DNA from: Blastococcus aggregatus
Lineage (GTDB): Bacteria > Actinomycetota > Actinomycetes > Mycobacteriales > Geodermatophilaceae
Reading direction: 5' to 3'
Length of the DNA stretch: 64,000 bases
Assembly: GCF_900221005.1 (NCBI RefSeq)
Contig: NZ_OBQI01000003.1
Coordinates: forward strand, 186,001-250,000
Positions 8,254-16,869 of this stretch are shown in pieces. How positions within the stretch are numbered: position 1 is the stretch's first letter; each line of letters starts with the position of its first letter. The notes under the pieces are model-generated. The model saw nothing but the letters and a program-made list of their open reading frames with translations. It was not told where the DNA came from and ran no database searches. Both the position numbers and the translations under genes were made by a program.

Positions 8254-8373
8254 CTGCAGGAACGGTGGTACGGGACCCAGCTACTGCTGATGCCGCACGC
8301 CTACGATACCTCCACCGAGGACGTCGTGGACGCGGTCCGGCGGTTCAGCGACGTCCCGGTGCTGGGCGGCTGA
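8254..8373 (+). pseudogene. C-terminal tail of an unidentified gene
   Basis: Directly after the repeat copy, a frame with no start reads GTQLLLMPHAYDTSTEDV and continues to VLGG and a stop at 8371-8373. Amphipathic helix spacing (VVDAVRRF) and codon third-position GC look like real protein, and the tail resembles the ends of pyridoxal-phosphate-type aminotransferases, though I cannot identify it. It has been cut by the element boundary at about 8253, which makes it a probable deletion or insertion junction. Confidence 0.4.
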
Positions 8374-8434
8374 GCCGGGCTGCGGCCCTCAGGACGACGG
8401 CGCCTCCTCGTCCGGGGGCACTGCCTTCGACGCG

Positions 8435-9232
8435 TCACGTGCGGCCTACGGTGCTGAGCAGTTCCTCTAGCTGCCCGGCGGCCGCGTGCAGGTCTCGAAC
8501 CACCGCGATCTGCCGCTTCTTCGTCATGCGGCTCGACGGCGCAGACGCATTGATCGCGGCAATGCTGGCTCCGCGGTGATCCTGCACCGCCACGGCGACG
8601 GAGATGATGTCCTCGGCCGCCCGGTGGTTGGTCGCGTACCCCCGCTCCCGCACCTCGACCAATTCGGCGTCGAGCTGCCGTCGGTCCTCCGGGGTGAGCC
8701 TCTCGGCATTGCCGACCTCCTCGAGCGAGAAGGTCTCGTCCAACTGCTGAGAGGTGAACGCGGCGAGGATCGCCTTGCCGGTTGCCGTGCGATGTGCCGG
8801 GAGGAGTTGGCCGGTCCGGTCGGCCACCCTGAGCGGTTGGCCGCTCTCGGCGGCGGCCAGGTACCGGGTCTTGGCGCCTTCCAGCTGCGCCAGGTGCACC
8901 GTCTCATCGGTCTTCCTGGCGAGATCGGCGAGGATGGGCCGGGCGTAGGTGCGGATGTCGAGGTTGCGCACGGCAGCCAGTCCCAAGTCGAGCAAGGCCG
9001 GGCCGGCGACGTAGGTGCCCATGCCGTCCTCCTGCCGGACGAAGCCGTGGTGGGCGAGCATCGCCAGCAGCCGGTGCGCCGTGGAGGGAGCGATGTCCAG
9101 CGCTACGGCGATCCCCGACAACCGCACCCGCGGCTGGTCCCGCAGCATCAGCACGAGCCGAAGAGCGTTATCCACCGACGAGATCGGATAGGCGGGGCCG
9201 GCCTTCGCGGCGTTGGGAACCGTCTCAGGCAT
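8435..9232 (-). CDS. IclR-family transcriptional regulator
   Basis: A 265-residue regulator: winged HTH at about 17-80 (SSVDNALRLVLMLRDQPRV ... DIAPSTAHRLLAMLAHHG), then the IclR effector domain with the family's conserved ATGKAIL block (about residues 152-158) and the RGYATNHRAAEDIISVAVAV region that lines the ligand pocket. It is the last gene of a long minus-strand series (ABC importer, dehydrogenases) that it may control, or it may be autonomously expressed. Effector unknown, probably an aromatic or carboxylic acid. Confidence 0.87.
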   Translation of the reverse strand: MPETVPNAAKAGPAYPISSVDNALRLVLMLRDQPRVRLSGIAVALDIAPSTAHRLLAMLAHHGFVRQEDGMGTYVAGPALLDLGLAAVRNLDIRTYARPILADLARKTDETVHLAQLEGAKTRYLAAAESGQPLRVADRTGQLLPAHRTATGKAILAAFTSQQLDETFSLEEVGNAERLTPEDRRQLDAELVEVRERGYATNHRAAEDIISVAVAVQDHRGASIAAINASAPSSRMTKKRQIAVVRDLHAAAGQLEELLSTVGRT

Positions 9233-9304
9233 TGGCCGATATTAACGGTCGCCGGTGCATCGTCGCGTCGCCGGATCCGGCAACCAGCACGCCGCTCCGT
9301 CCCG

Positions 9305-10792
9305 TCAGACCAGCTCGGCCGGAAGCACGATGTTGATGGTCTTGACCTCCGTGAAGCTGAGAAGCTCGTCGAGCCCCTCTTCCGACCCGGTGCCGCTCTC
9401 CTTGCGACCGCCGAAGCTGGTGCCCGGGAAGTGGGACGAGTTCCCGTTGATCCAGACGTATCCAGCCTGCACGGCGCGCGCGGTGACCAGCGCCCGGTTC
9501 AGGTCGTTGGTCCAGATCGACGCGGTCAATCCGTAGTCGACCCCGTTCGCGATCGCGAGCAGGTCGTCGTCGTCGGACCACCGGCTGACCGCCAGGACCG
9601 GCCCGAAGACCTCGTTCCGGAACAGGCGCATCCCGGGGGTCACGTCGGCGAACACGGTGGGCTGGAGCCAGAACCCGCGCTCGAACTGCGCACCGCTGGG
9701 CCGCCGCCCACCGGTCACGAGCCGCGCGCCATCCTCCTCCGCCGCCGCGATGTGGCTCATCACGTTCTGGAGGTGCCGGGCGTTGTTGAGCGGGCCCATG
9801 TCGGTGTCGTCCCGCATGGGGTCGCCCAACCGCAGGGCCGAGACCTTTTCCACCACACGCGCCAGGACGTCGTTGTAGAGGTCCTCGTGGAGCAGCAGCC
9901 GGCTGGTCGAGCCGCAGGACTGGCCCTGGTGGCCGAAGTTCATGCCCGCGACTGCCGCGGTCGCGACCTTCTCCGGGTCGGCGTCAGCGAACACGATCAT
10001 CGGATTCTTGCCGCCCAGTTCGAGCGAGACGTGCTTGACCGAGGACTCCGCGGCCTGGCTCTGGATAGCTCGGCCGGTCGGGACCGATCCGATGAAGGTG
10101 AGCCGCTTGACCCGCGGGTGCCGGACTAGAGCGGCCCCGGCGTCCAAGCCCGTGCCGGTCACGATGTTGACCACGCCGGGCGGGAAGACCTCTGCACACA
10201 ATTCGGCCAGCACGGTAGTCGACAGCGGGGCTTCCTCTGACGGCTTCAGCACCACGGTGTTACCAGCGACGAGGGGGGCCGCCAGTCGCGAGGCGGCAAA
10301 GTAGAACGGGTGGTTAAAAGCGAGGATGCGTCCAACGACCCCGTAGGGCTCACGCACCGAGAAGTGCAGTCCGGTGGAGGTGGACGGGACGGTCTCGCCC
10401 TTCAACTCCAGGGCCAGACCGGCGAAGTACTCGAGCAGGTCCGTGGCCATCGTGACGTCGCGCACCATCCGTCGCCGGGTGTTCCCGGTGTCGCGGACCT
10501 CCAGCTCCAGCAACTCGTCGGCCCGTTCGAGGGCGCGGCGGGCGAGTTCCCGTACGAGGCGGGCCCGCTCCAGCGCAGGCGTCGCGGCCCACCCGGGAGC
10601 GGCGCGGTCCGCAGCTGCGACCGCGAGTTCGACATCCTCCGCCGTTGCGTCGGGCACCCGGCCGAGCACCTCTTCATTGCAGGGGTCGATGGCGGTCAGC
10701 CACCCCTCCCCGACGCTGGGGCAGAGCTTGCCGCCGATGAGCATGAGCCCTTCCCGGATTTGAGCGTCGGCGTTCTGTGCCATCTCGTTCAT
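9305..10792 (-). CDS. NAD(P)-dependent aldehyde dehydrogenase
   Basis: Oxidises an aldehyde to its acid. The 495-residue protein has the full ALDH fold: cofactor motif FNHPFYFAASRLAAPLVAGN (159-178), general-base Glu in LELGGKNP (E258) and catalytic Cys in GQSCG (C293), with the conserved FRNEVFGPVL near 390. Both key residues are present, so it should be active. The ATG at 10792 has a GAAGGAG site 5 bases upstream; a longer open frame begins in non-coding sequence. It is grouped with an alcohol dehydrogenase and a DUF6282 protein downstream of an ABC importer, which suggests stepwise oxidation of an alcohol-containing substrate. The substrate is not deducible. Confidence 0.9.
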   Translation of the reverse strand: MNEMAQNADAQIREGLMLIGGKLCPSVGEGWLTAIDPCNEEVLGRVPDATAEDVELAVAAADRAAPGWAATPALERARLVRELARRALERADELLELEVRDTGNTRRRMVRDVTMATDLLEYFAGLALELKGETVPSTSTGLHFSVREPYGVVGRILAFNHPFYFAASRLAAPLVAGNTVVLKPSEEAPLSTTVLAELCAEVFPPGVVNIVTGTGLDAGAALVRHPRVKRLTFIGSVPTGRAIQSQAAESSVKHVSLELGGKNPMIVFADADPEKVATAAVAGMNFGHQGQSCGSTSRLLLHEDLYNDVLARVVEKVSALRLGDPMRDDTDMGPLNNARHLQNVMSHIAAAEEDGARLVTGGRRPSGAQFERGFWLQPTVFADVTPGMRLFRNEVFGPVLAVSRWSDDDDLLAIANGVDYGLTASIWTNDLNRALVTARAVQAGYVWINGNSSHFPGTSFGGRKESGTGSEEGLDELLSFTEVKTINIVLPAELV

Positions 10793-10895
10793 CGGGTCTC
10801 CTTCGGGCAGGTCTGGACAGTCGAGAGAGGGGCGAGGGACGGGTTTCCCCCGGGAGATCGGCGGCACGTTAAGGCGACAGCCATCACGGGCTCAG

Positions 10896-11882
10896 TCATC
10901 GGCTCAGCAAGCGCGCCGGGTTGTCGACGACCATGGTTCGGAGTTCCTCGGTGGTGCAGCCGAGCGAGCGGAGCTGCCCGAGAAACATTCGGAAGACCTC
11001 GGCTTGCGGCGGCAGCCAGTCGAAGAAGACGTCAGAGGTGAGAACCACCCGCTGGCTGCCCAGCTCGCCAATGGTGGCATGGATGTCACCCACAGTGATG
11101 GGAGCGCGCGGCAGGACTGTCAGCGCTTGAGTCATCTCGACGGTCACCCCGAGGTCGGCGATCTCGCCCATGACCGCCCGCTCCGCTCGGATCGACGGCG
11201 AGAAAGGATGAGCGAAGATGAGCTTCTGGAAGCCCATGTCAGCGGCGTGACGAGCCACAGCAAGACTTTCGTCGGTTGAGAGGTGCCCCGTCGACACGGT
11301 CAGACCAAGATCAGCGGACACCGCCATGACATCCCGGCACTCCGCGGACAGCCGCCCGTTCCCGTCCACGACCCGGATTGCCGATCGGTCCAAGTGGCCA
11401 CTGAAGGACGGGAACATCGGGTCGATCACCTGCCGGCGGACGACCCCGCCGTGCGCGTGGTCGTTCGCCGAGCCCCAGGTCGACAGGAATACGACCCGTG
11501 CGCCGTGCGCGGCCGCGGCCTCGACCGCCATGGGTGAGATGCCGCCCACGAGCTGGTTGAGGGTAATGCTGGAGTAGATCGTGAAGTTGTCCGCGTCCAG
11601 AAGCTCGTTGAGCAACAACGCACGGTCCATCGTCGGCCAGAAGTGTGATTTCAGTACGATCCCGGCCATGCCATAGGCGCGCGCAAGCTTGGCTAGGGTG
11701 AGGTCGTCGGTGCGCATCCGCCACCGAAGGCCCACATCTGGATATCCGTGCACGTGCAAATCAATCGCCCCGACCATGGCCGGGTCTGGCTGAGCATCGA
11801 AGGTCACCGGCGAGGACGCAGGCCCGGAGTCACCGGGCTCGGGCGCCGCCACAGCGATCTGCCCCCTGTCGATCGCCATCAC
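10896..11882 (-). CDS. DUF6282 family amidohydrolase-like protein
   Basis: A 328-residue protein with a TIM-barrel metallohydrolase-like layout. A DLHVHGYPD element at about 42-50 offers the HxH metal pair, KSHFWP gives another His near 79, and further His residues are in TGHLS (about 200) and FAHPFSPS (about 225). DUF6282 proteins have no assigned reaction but look like amidohydrolase/PHP-type hydrolases. It starts with GTG ATG; the first overlaps the dehydrogenase stop as GTGA, so it is translationally coupled to that gene. A lactonase or ring-opening role beside the dehydrogenases is plausible but is inference. Confidence 0.75.
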   Translation of the reverse strand: MMAIDRGQIAVAAPEPGDSGPASSPVTFDAQPDPAMVGAIDLHVHGYPDVGLRWRMRTDDLTLAKLARAYGMAGIVLKSHFWPTMDRALLLNELLDADNFTIYSSITLNQLVGGISPMAVEAAAAHGARVVFLSTWGSANDHAHGGVVRRQVIDPMFPSFSGHLDRSAIRVVDGNGRLSAECRDVMAVSADLGLTVSTGHLSTDESLAVARHAADMGFQKLIFAHPFSPSIRAERAVMGEIADLGVTVEMTQALTVLPRAPITVGDIHATIGELGSQRVVLTSDVFFDWLPPQAEVFRMFLGQLRSLGCTTEELRTMVVDNPARLLSR

Positions 11883-13000
11883 AGGGCCGGGTCAATCAGA
11901 GGCTTCATGACTCCCCGCTTCATGGACTGCATAGCCATTGTCACCCGGTCGAGCGCGACGGGGGCCGTGGTCAGGGCGTCCCAGTCCACCGTCTCCCGGG
12001 TCTGGCGCAGGAAGTCGAGGGCCTTCCAGTAGTGCCCCACGTGCGCCGACAGGACCCCGCGGAGGGTCAGCTGCTTCTTCACCAGGACGCTGGGGTCGAT
12101 GGCGGCTTGGACCGCGTTCGTCTGTCCGGCGATCCCGTAACGTCCGCCCGCCCGCAGGAGCGCCAGCCCCTCAGGCACAGCGGACGCTGCGCCTGACAAC
12201 TCGAGGACCACGTCGGCGCCTCGGCCTTCACGTGTCAGGTCCCTCACCCGGCGGGCGCGTTCCGCAGCGTCGGGGACGTGTTCCACTGACACGCATCCGG
12301 TCGCGCCATAGGTCGTTGCCAGCTCTAGCCGACTGTCGGGGGCACCGATCACGACGATTGAGCCAACTCCGGCTGCCCGCAACATTGCGGTCGCGTACAG
12401 GCCCAGCGGTCCCGCGCCCTGGACGACGACGGTCTCGTGCGGCTCCACCCCGCCGACCTGCTCCAGCACGTGGACAACGGTCCGCAGGGCACAGCTGGCC
12501 GGGGCCGCCCAGGAGTCCCGAACTTCGTCGGGCACGCGGACCCGGCCGGAGCCGGGAAAGACGTAGCAGTACTCCGCGAACCCCCCTGTCAGATACGGGA
12601 AGCGGTGCGCTGAGAGACGCCCGTAGCTCTGGCGGTGAGAGCACAGGGAAGGCTGCCGATCTACGGTGCAGAAGAAGCAGCGTCCACAGGGTGCGTGGGT
12701 CCAGACGACCCGGTCGCCGAGAGACAGCGGCTGATCCAGGGAGTCCTTGTGGGGCCCCTCACCGAAGGCGACCACTTCCCCAACCATTTCGTGCCCCATG
12801 ACCGACGGCAGATTGTCGGCCGAGGCATTGAAGGCCCCACCCTCCCAGATGTGGACGTCCGTCCCGCAAACCGATGCCATGGAGATGCGAACCAGCAGCG
12901 ACCCGGGCTCGAGCTCCTGGGGAACGGGGACGTCTTCGATGGAGGCGGGCTCACCGAAGGCACGCAGTAGTGCCGCTCGGCTGTGAGAAGGCAGGGACAT
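11879..13000 (-). CDS. Zinc-dependent medium-chain alcohol dehydrogenase
   Basis: A 373-residue MDR family enzyme. The catalytic zinc site is seen in CGTDVH (C45) and GHE (H70, E71); a structural-zinc cluster of four Cys lies at 105, 108, 111 and 120; a Rossmann motif GAGPLGLYA is at about 195. It probably oxidises a hydroxyl group with NAD(P)+. It lies 45 bases downstream of the ABC permease gene and overlaps the DUF6282 gene by 4 bases, so all these likely form one message that also feeds the aldehyde dehydrogenase. The ATG at 13000 has a GAGAGGAAAG site upstream. Confidence 0.9.
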   Translation of the reverse strand: MSLPSHSRAALLRAFGEPASIEDVPVPQELEPGSLLVRISMASVCGTDVHIWEGGAFNASADNLPSVMGHEMVGEVVAFGEGPHKDSLDQPLSLGDRVVWTHAPCGRCFFCTVDRQPSLCSHRQSYGRLSAHRFPYLTGGFAEYCYVFPGSGRVRVPDEVRDSWAAPASCALRTVVHVLEQVGGVEPHETVVVQGAGPLGLYATAMLRAAGVGSIVVIGAPDSRLELATTYGATGCVSVEHVPDAAERARRVRDLTREGRGADVVLELSGAASAVPEGLALLRAGGRYGIAGQTNAVQAAIDPSVLVKKQLTLRGVLSAHVGHYWKALDFLRQTRETVDWDALTTAPVALDRVTMAMQSMKRGVMKPLIDPAL

Positions 13001-13045
13001 GGAGGCTTTCCTCTCGGACTGGGAGGGACGATAGGCCGGGTGGAC

Positions 13046-13882
13046 TCAGCCGGGCGCCACGGTGTTCACGGTCACCGACCGACCACGCGCGGCCCATCGC
13101 TCAGCGGCGGCCAAGCTCTGATCCATGATCAGTGCCAGCACCAGTACGACGATGATGCAGAAGTAGACGGCGGCGGCATCGAATTGCACGCGGTAGGCGG
13201 TGATCAATGTTCCCATGCCGCCGCTGGTCGAGGCGAGCATCTCGGCGACGATCACCGCGATGAGAACAAGCCCGCCGCCGAGACGCAGTCCGGAGAGGAT
13301 CACCGGCATCGAGGCGGGCAACAGGACCTTGGTCATGAGTTGTCGGCGACTGGCTCCCATGCTGCGGGCCGACCGGTACAGGTTCTCGTCGACACCACGC
13401 ACGCCTGCGGCGGCTGTCAGGACCACCGGGATGAAACCGTACAAGCAGGCAAAAGCGATTTTAGAAAGTTGGCCAGGGCCGATCCATACCGAAAGCAGCG
13501 GATAGAGAATCACGAAAGGGACGGCGTAAAGAATGCCGAAAAACGTCCCAACGAAGCGCAAACCGGGCATGGAGCCGACTAGGAAGCCGACGACGACGCC
13601 TACCACCCAGGTGAAGGTCAGTGCCGCTAGAACCGCAGACACGGTCGGCCACAGCGCGGCCAGCACCGCGTCGCCTTCCCGGCCTCCCGCCTGAAGCGCC
13701 TCGGAAAGCGGGACGAGGAAGCCGCTGGGGATCCCGAGGAGCCGGGGCAGGAGCTCCCAGCACAGCAGCAGGATTGCCACTACGCCTAAGCGCCACGCAG
13801 TTACCGAGCTCGGCCGTCGGCCGCGCCGGGGAACCGTTGGCAGGGTGTTCTCACCCGCTGGGCTGTCTAGGACCGCCGTCAT
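13046..13882 (-). CDS. ABC transporter permease (NitT/TauT type)
   Basis: A 278-residue binding-protein-dependent permease with about six membrane helices. The cytoplasmic EAA-like loop is visible at ARSMGASRRQLMTKVLLPASMPVI (about 170-193), the site where the ATPase docks. It resembles SsuC/TauC-type permeases that import sulfonates, nitrate or aromatic acids. It is the second permease of the cluster, with its start 1 base past the stop of the ATPase gene, so the importer may use a heterodimer of permeases. Downstream genes are the dehydrogenases. Confidence 0.85.
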   Translation of the reverse strand: MTAVLDSPAGENTLPTVPRRGRRPSSVTAWRLGVVAILLLCWELLPRLLGIPSGFLVPLSEALQAGGREGDAVLAALWPTVSAVLAALTFTWVVGVVVGFLVGSMPGLRFVGTFFGILYAVPFVILYPLLSVWIGPGQLSKIAFACLYGFIPVVLTAAAGVRGVDENLYRSARSMGASRRQLMTKVLLPASMPVILSGLRLGGGLVLIAVIVAEMLASTSGGMGTLITAYRVQFDAAAVYFCIIVVLVLALIMDQSLAAAERWAARGRSVTVNTVAPG

Positions 13883-13883
13883 G

Positions 13884-14681
13884 TCAGTGGCTCCTGATCA
13901 AGCGCCAGATGCGGTTTCGCAGGTGAAGAAACTCCTCAGTCTCGGTAATCTCGATGGCGCGAGGCCGGGGAAGATCGACGGTGACCCGCTCGATGATTCG
14001 GCCGGGGCCGGCCGCCATGACGATTACCTCGTCGGAGAGGTAGACGGCTTCTGTGAGATTGTGAGTCACGAAGATCACCGTGTTCCGGATCTCGTCCCAC
14101 AGACTCAGCAGTTCCTCACCCATGTCCATACGCGTCTGTTCGTCAAGCGCACCGAACGGTTCGTCCATGAGCAGGACGGATGGACGTTGGATCAGGGCAC
14201 GCGCAACAGCGACACGCTGGCGCATCCCACCCGACAGTTCGCGCGGGTACCGGTCGGCGAACCCGCTCAGCCCCACCTTCGCCAGCGCCTGTCGGCCCTG
14301 CTCCTCGCGCTCACTGCGCGAGACACCGCGGAGCTCCAGGGGAAAGCTGACGTTGTCCAGGCTGCTCCGCCAGGGCAGGAGACACGCGTCCTGAAAGGCT
14401 ACGGCGACCTGGTCCGGTTGCGGGCCCGAGGTAACCCGGCCGTCGAGACGGACCTGACCTCTGGTCGGCGTCATTAGACCGGCTAGGACCATCAACAGCG
14501 AGGACTTTCCGCATCCGCTGGGGCCGACGAGGGAGATGAATTTGCCCGCGGGTGCCGAGAAAGAGATGTCTTCGAGCGCCGCGACCTTACCTTTCGTCGT
14601 CTGATAGTCGTGGCTAACGCCGCTGACCTCGATGGTGCCCACCGAGGTAGACTTGGTTTCCATCGCTGCGTTCCCTGACAT
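13884..14681 (-). CDS. ABC transporter ATPase (NitT/TauT type)
   Basis: A 265-residue nucleotide-binding subunit with Walker A GPSGCGKSS (about 53-61), Q-loop in FQDACLLPW, signature LSGGMRQRVAVARAL, Walker B LLMDEPFGALD and the switch His in FVTHNLTEAVYL. All catalytic elements are intact. It belongs to the SsuB/TauB group. It lies between two permease genes with 1-base gaps, so stoichiometric expression is expected. The substrate is set by the binding protein at 15449-16456. Confidence 0.92.
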   Translation of the reverse strand: MSGNAAMETKSTSVGTIEVSGVSHDYQTTKGKVAALEDISFSAPAGKFISLVGPSGCGKSSLLMVLAGLMTPTRGQVRLDGRVTSGPQPDQVAVAFQDACLLPWRSSLDNVSFPLELRGVSRSEREEQGRQALAKVGLSGFADRYPRELSGGMRQRVAVARALIQRPSVLLMDEPFGALDEQTRMDMGEELLSLWDEIRNTVIFVTHNLTEAVYLSDEVIVMAAGPGRIIERVTVDLPRPRAIEITETEEFLHLRNRIWRLIRSH

Positions 14682-14682
14682 C

Positions 14683-15468
14683 TCACACTCCTCCGCGCCA
14701 GCGGTTCTGACGCTTGTCGCACCACCGCAAGAATTCGTTGAATAAGATCCCGATCAGGCTGGTGATCGCGATAACGCCCAGCAGCCGCTCGACCTGGAAC
14801 GTCTGGCCGTAGGAGCTAATGAGGAAGCCGAGACCCTCACGAGACACGTACATCTCCGCGATGAGCACTCCCGTGATGTTGAGGATCATCGCGATCCGCG
14901 CGGCCTCCAGCAGCGTTGGCGCCATCGACCGCAAATGGACCTTCACGAACATCTGCGCCCGGGACGCCCCCTGCGATCTGGCCATTTGCAACAAGTTCTG
15001 GTCCACCGTGGAAATGCCAACCATGGTCGCCACCACGATGACCGCGAAGGCGCTGAAGACGCCGAAGGCGATTTTCTGCAGCGCCCCGATCCCGAGGATG
15101 AGGATGAACAGCGGCAGGAAGAGCGACTTCGGGATGCTGAGCAGGAAGGTGAGGAAGCCTCGCACGACCTGCGCGACCCGCTCCGACTGCGCCAGGACGA
15201 CGCCTAGGACAGTGCCCGTGATCAGTGCGAGCAGGAACGCAACGATGACGTAGGTCGCGGTGACCCTCAGGTCGTAGAGGAGGCCGTCCTCGAACAGGCC
15301 GCGGATCGCCGTCACCACAGCGCTCGGTGCCGGTGCGAGCGAGGACTGGAGAATCCCCGCCCGCACCGCCACCTCCCACAGCAGAATAGGGACGACGATC
15401 AGGCCGGCCACATAGACGGCGTCACTGCGGGCTCTGACGGTGTGCACGTCAGTCGCCGGCCCCGACAT
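14683..15468 (-). CDS. ABC transporter permease (NitT/TauT type)
   Basis: A 261-residue permease with an N-terminal helix (VAGLIVVPILLWEVAV) and about five more, plus the ATPase-docking loop at MARSQGASRAQMFVKVHLRSMAP. It is paralogous to the permease at 13046-13882 but clearly diverged. Its start overlaps the end of the binding-protein gene by 20 bases. Together with that gene and the ATPase it makes a complete importer. Confidence 0.87.
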   Translation of the reverse strand: MSGPATDVHTVRARSDAVYVAGLIVVPILLWEVAVRAGILQSSLAPAPSAVVTAIRGLFEDGLLYDLRVTATYVIVAFLLALITGTVLGVVLAQSERVAQVVRGFLTFLLSIPKSLFLPLFILILGIGALQKIAFGVFSAFAVIVVATMVGISTVDQNLLQMARSQGASRAQMFVKVHLRSMAPTLLEAARIAMILNITGVLIAEMYVSREGLGFLISSYGQTFQVERLLGVIAITSLIGILFNEFLRWCDKRQNRWRGGV

Positions 15469-16456
15469 CTACCGGGACGAACTCGCCGGTGTAGACGTCC
15501 TCAGCCGCCGGAAGGTCTCCTTGCGAATCAAGTCCAACGTCCGCTGCCAGCTGCAGCGCGTTGTCGATCCACGACGCCTTGATGTCACCGTCCGTGGACA
15601 ACGCCATGATGGTGTTCGAGTACTCCTCACGGGCGAGCTCGCCGGTGATACCTGCCCGCTCCTCCAGGACCGACAAGGCGTACGCCTCGTCCGACTGGAG
15701 CTTGCGGACACCCTCATAGATGGCCTCTAGGGCCAACTGCACCATCTCCGAGTCGCTCGCGATCAACTCGTCGCTGGCGACCCAGGCGTCCGGCAATGTC
15801 GGCTCCATGGTCTCGCCGAGGTCCATGATCACGCGAGCCTCACCACTGAGTGGCAGGTCGTAACTGGCTGGAGGCAACTGAACGATCGCATCCACTGTCC
15901 CCTGCAGCAGGCTCTCGTTCAGGGCGCCGTAACCCAGAGCCACCGGCTCGAAGTCGATGCCGGCCGTCTGCTCCACCCACAACGCGAAGTACTCCCCCGT
16001 GCCCCCCGGATTCCCGATGCCCACCTGCCGTCCGGCGAGGTCCTCCACCGACTGGATGTCGCTATCGGCCCGCACCTGGACCGACCAACCCGTCGACGTC
16101 GGCAGGCCGGCGCCGATAATTCGCTGCTCGATGCCGCGGCTTCGGGAGACGGCCACACCGGCGGGCGTGTAGCTGATGATGTCGGCCTCCCCGGCGACGA
16201 GGGCCTCGGTAGCCGCACCGCCACCCTGATAGGCCGTGATTTCGACGTCCAGGCCGCGGTCCTCGAAGTAGCCCTCTTGTTCGGCGACGTACACGGGCAG
16301 GTAGGGGCCATAGCCAGCCGAGGCCAGCCCGATGCGAATGGTTCCTCCGCCGCTGGATTCGCTACCGCCGGACTCGCGTGGGTTGCTGCAGCCGCTTACG
16401 GCGAGCGCCAGGCTGACCATGGCTGCGGTGAGGGACAAGCTATGGCGTCGTTTCAT
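15449..16456 (-). CDS. ABC transporter substrate-binding lipoprotein
   Basis: A 335-residue NMT1/THI5-SsuA-type binding protein. An N-terminal lipoprotein signal ends in LAVSGC (Cys about 23), then a Ser/Gly linker, then the two-lobed domain starting IRIGLASAGYGPYLPVYVAEQEGYFEDRG. Such proteins deliver sulfonates, taurine, nitrate, pyrimidine precursors or aromatic acids. First gene of its operon, directly after a probable promoter at 16651-16680. The neighbouring catabolic genes suggest a carbon-source substrate, but the ligand cannot be read from the sequence. Confidence 0.88.
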   Translation of the reverse strand: MKRRHSLSLTAAMVSLALAVSGCSNPRESGGSESSGGGTIRIGLASAGYGPYLPVYVAEQEGYFEDRGLDVEITAYQGGGAATEALVAGEADIISYTPAGVAVSRSRGIEQRIIGAGLPTSTGWSVQVRADSDIQSVEDLAGRQVGIGNPGGTGEYFALWVEQTAGIDFEPVALGYGALNESLLQGTVDAIVQLPPASYDLPLSGEARVIMDLGETMEPTLPDAWVASDELIASDSEMVQLALEAIYEGVRKLQSDEAYALSVLEERAGITGELAREEYSNTIMALSTDGDIKASWIDNALQLAADVGLDSQGDLPAAEDVYTGEFVPVDVGAGD

Positions 16457-16650
16457 CGCTCTTTTCCTGGGGGGGAGGGGACGGGGGAGCTATCGCACCG
16501 ATAGATGTCGGTGGGACGGGCATCGCGCTGAGTCCGAGCGCATGGAGAGTTCGCCGAAGACGGTGAACCGATCCGCTCTTCGGCTCGGGGTGGACAGCAG
16601 CGAAGGCAATTCAATCTGCTTGCGGAAGATCTTTCTGCGTGACCCGAATC

Positions 16651-16680
16651 ACATTAACAATGCTGGTCGCGGCGCGTCAA
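16651..16680 (-). promoter_or_regulatory. Probable promoter of the ABC/dehydrogenase operon
   Basis: On the minus strand TTGACG (16675-16680) and TAATGT (16651-16656) are spaced 18 bases apart in a local AT-rich patch, giving a good sigma-70-type promoter pointing to the binding-protein gene that starts at 16456. The untranslated leader would be close to 190 bases and could hold an operator. The remaining part of this 413-bp gap holds the hairpin at 16808-16854 and no gene. Confidence 0.5.
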
Positions 16681-16807
16681 GCAAGTTCTCCTCCAGAAGT
16701 ACAGTCAGCTGAAGACCAATGATTACTTCGCGAGAGGTGGGATGGCGCTATCACGGCGCCTGCAGACTTGAATCCTGCGACTGTGGGGGCCCAGCCCTGC
16801 GTCGGTG

Positions 16808-16854
16808 CGTCTTGTCGCGCCGGCCTCCTAGGCGCGTGCCGGCGCGACAAGACG
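16808..16854 (-). terminator. Strong hairpin with perfect 17-bp arms
   Basis: Arms 16808-16824 and 16838-16854 are exact reverse complements around a 13-base loop. It begins 16 bases beyond the stop of the dioxygenase beta-subunit gene, at the end of the Rieske operon, so transcription termination is the simplest role. There is no long T run, as is usual for actinobacterial terminators. The length and perfection of the stem are greater than in most terminators. Confidence 0.75.
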
Positions 16855-16869
16855 GAGGTGCTGCCGGGC

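Noticed and set aside
15440..15730. Plus-strand gene opposite the binding protein
   Set aside because: It is the reverse-strand shadow of the lipoprotein gene, lacks a ribosome site and has an unlikely amino-acid composition.
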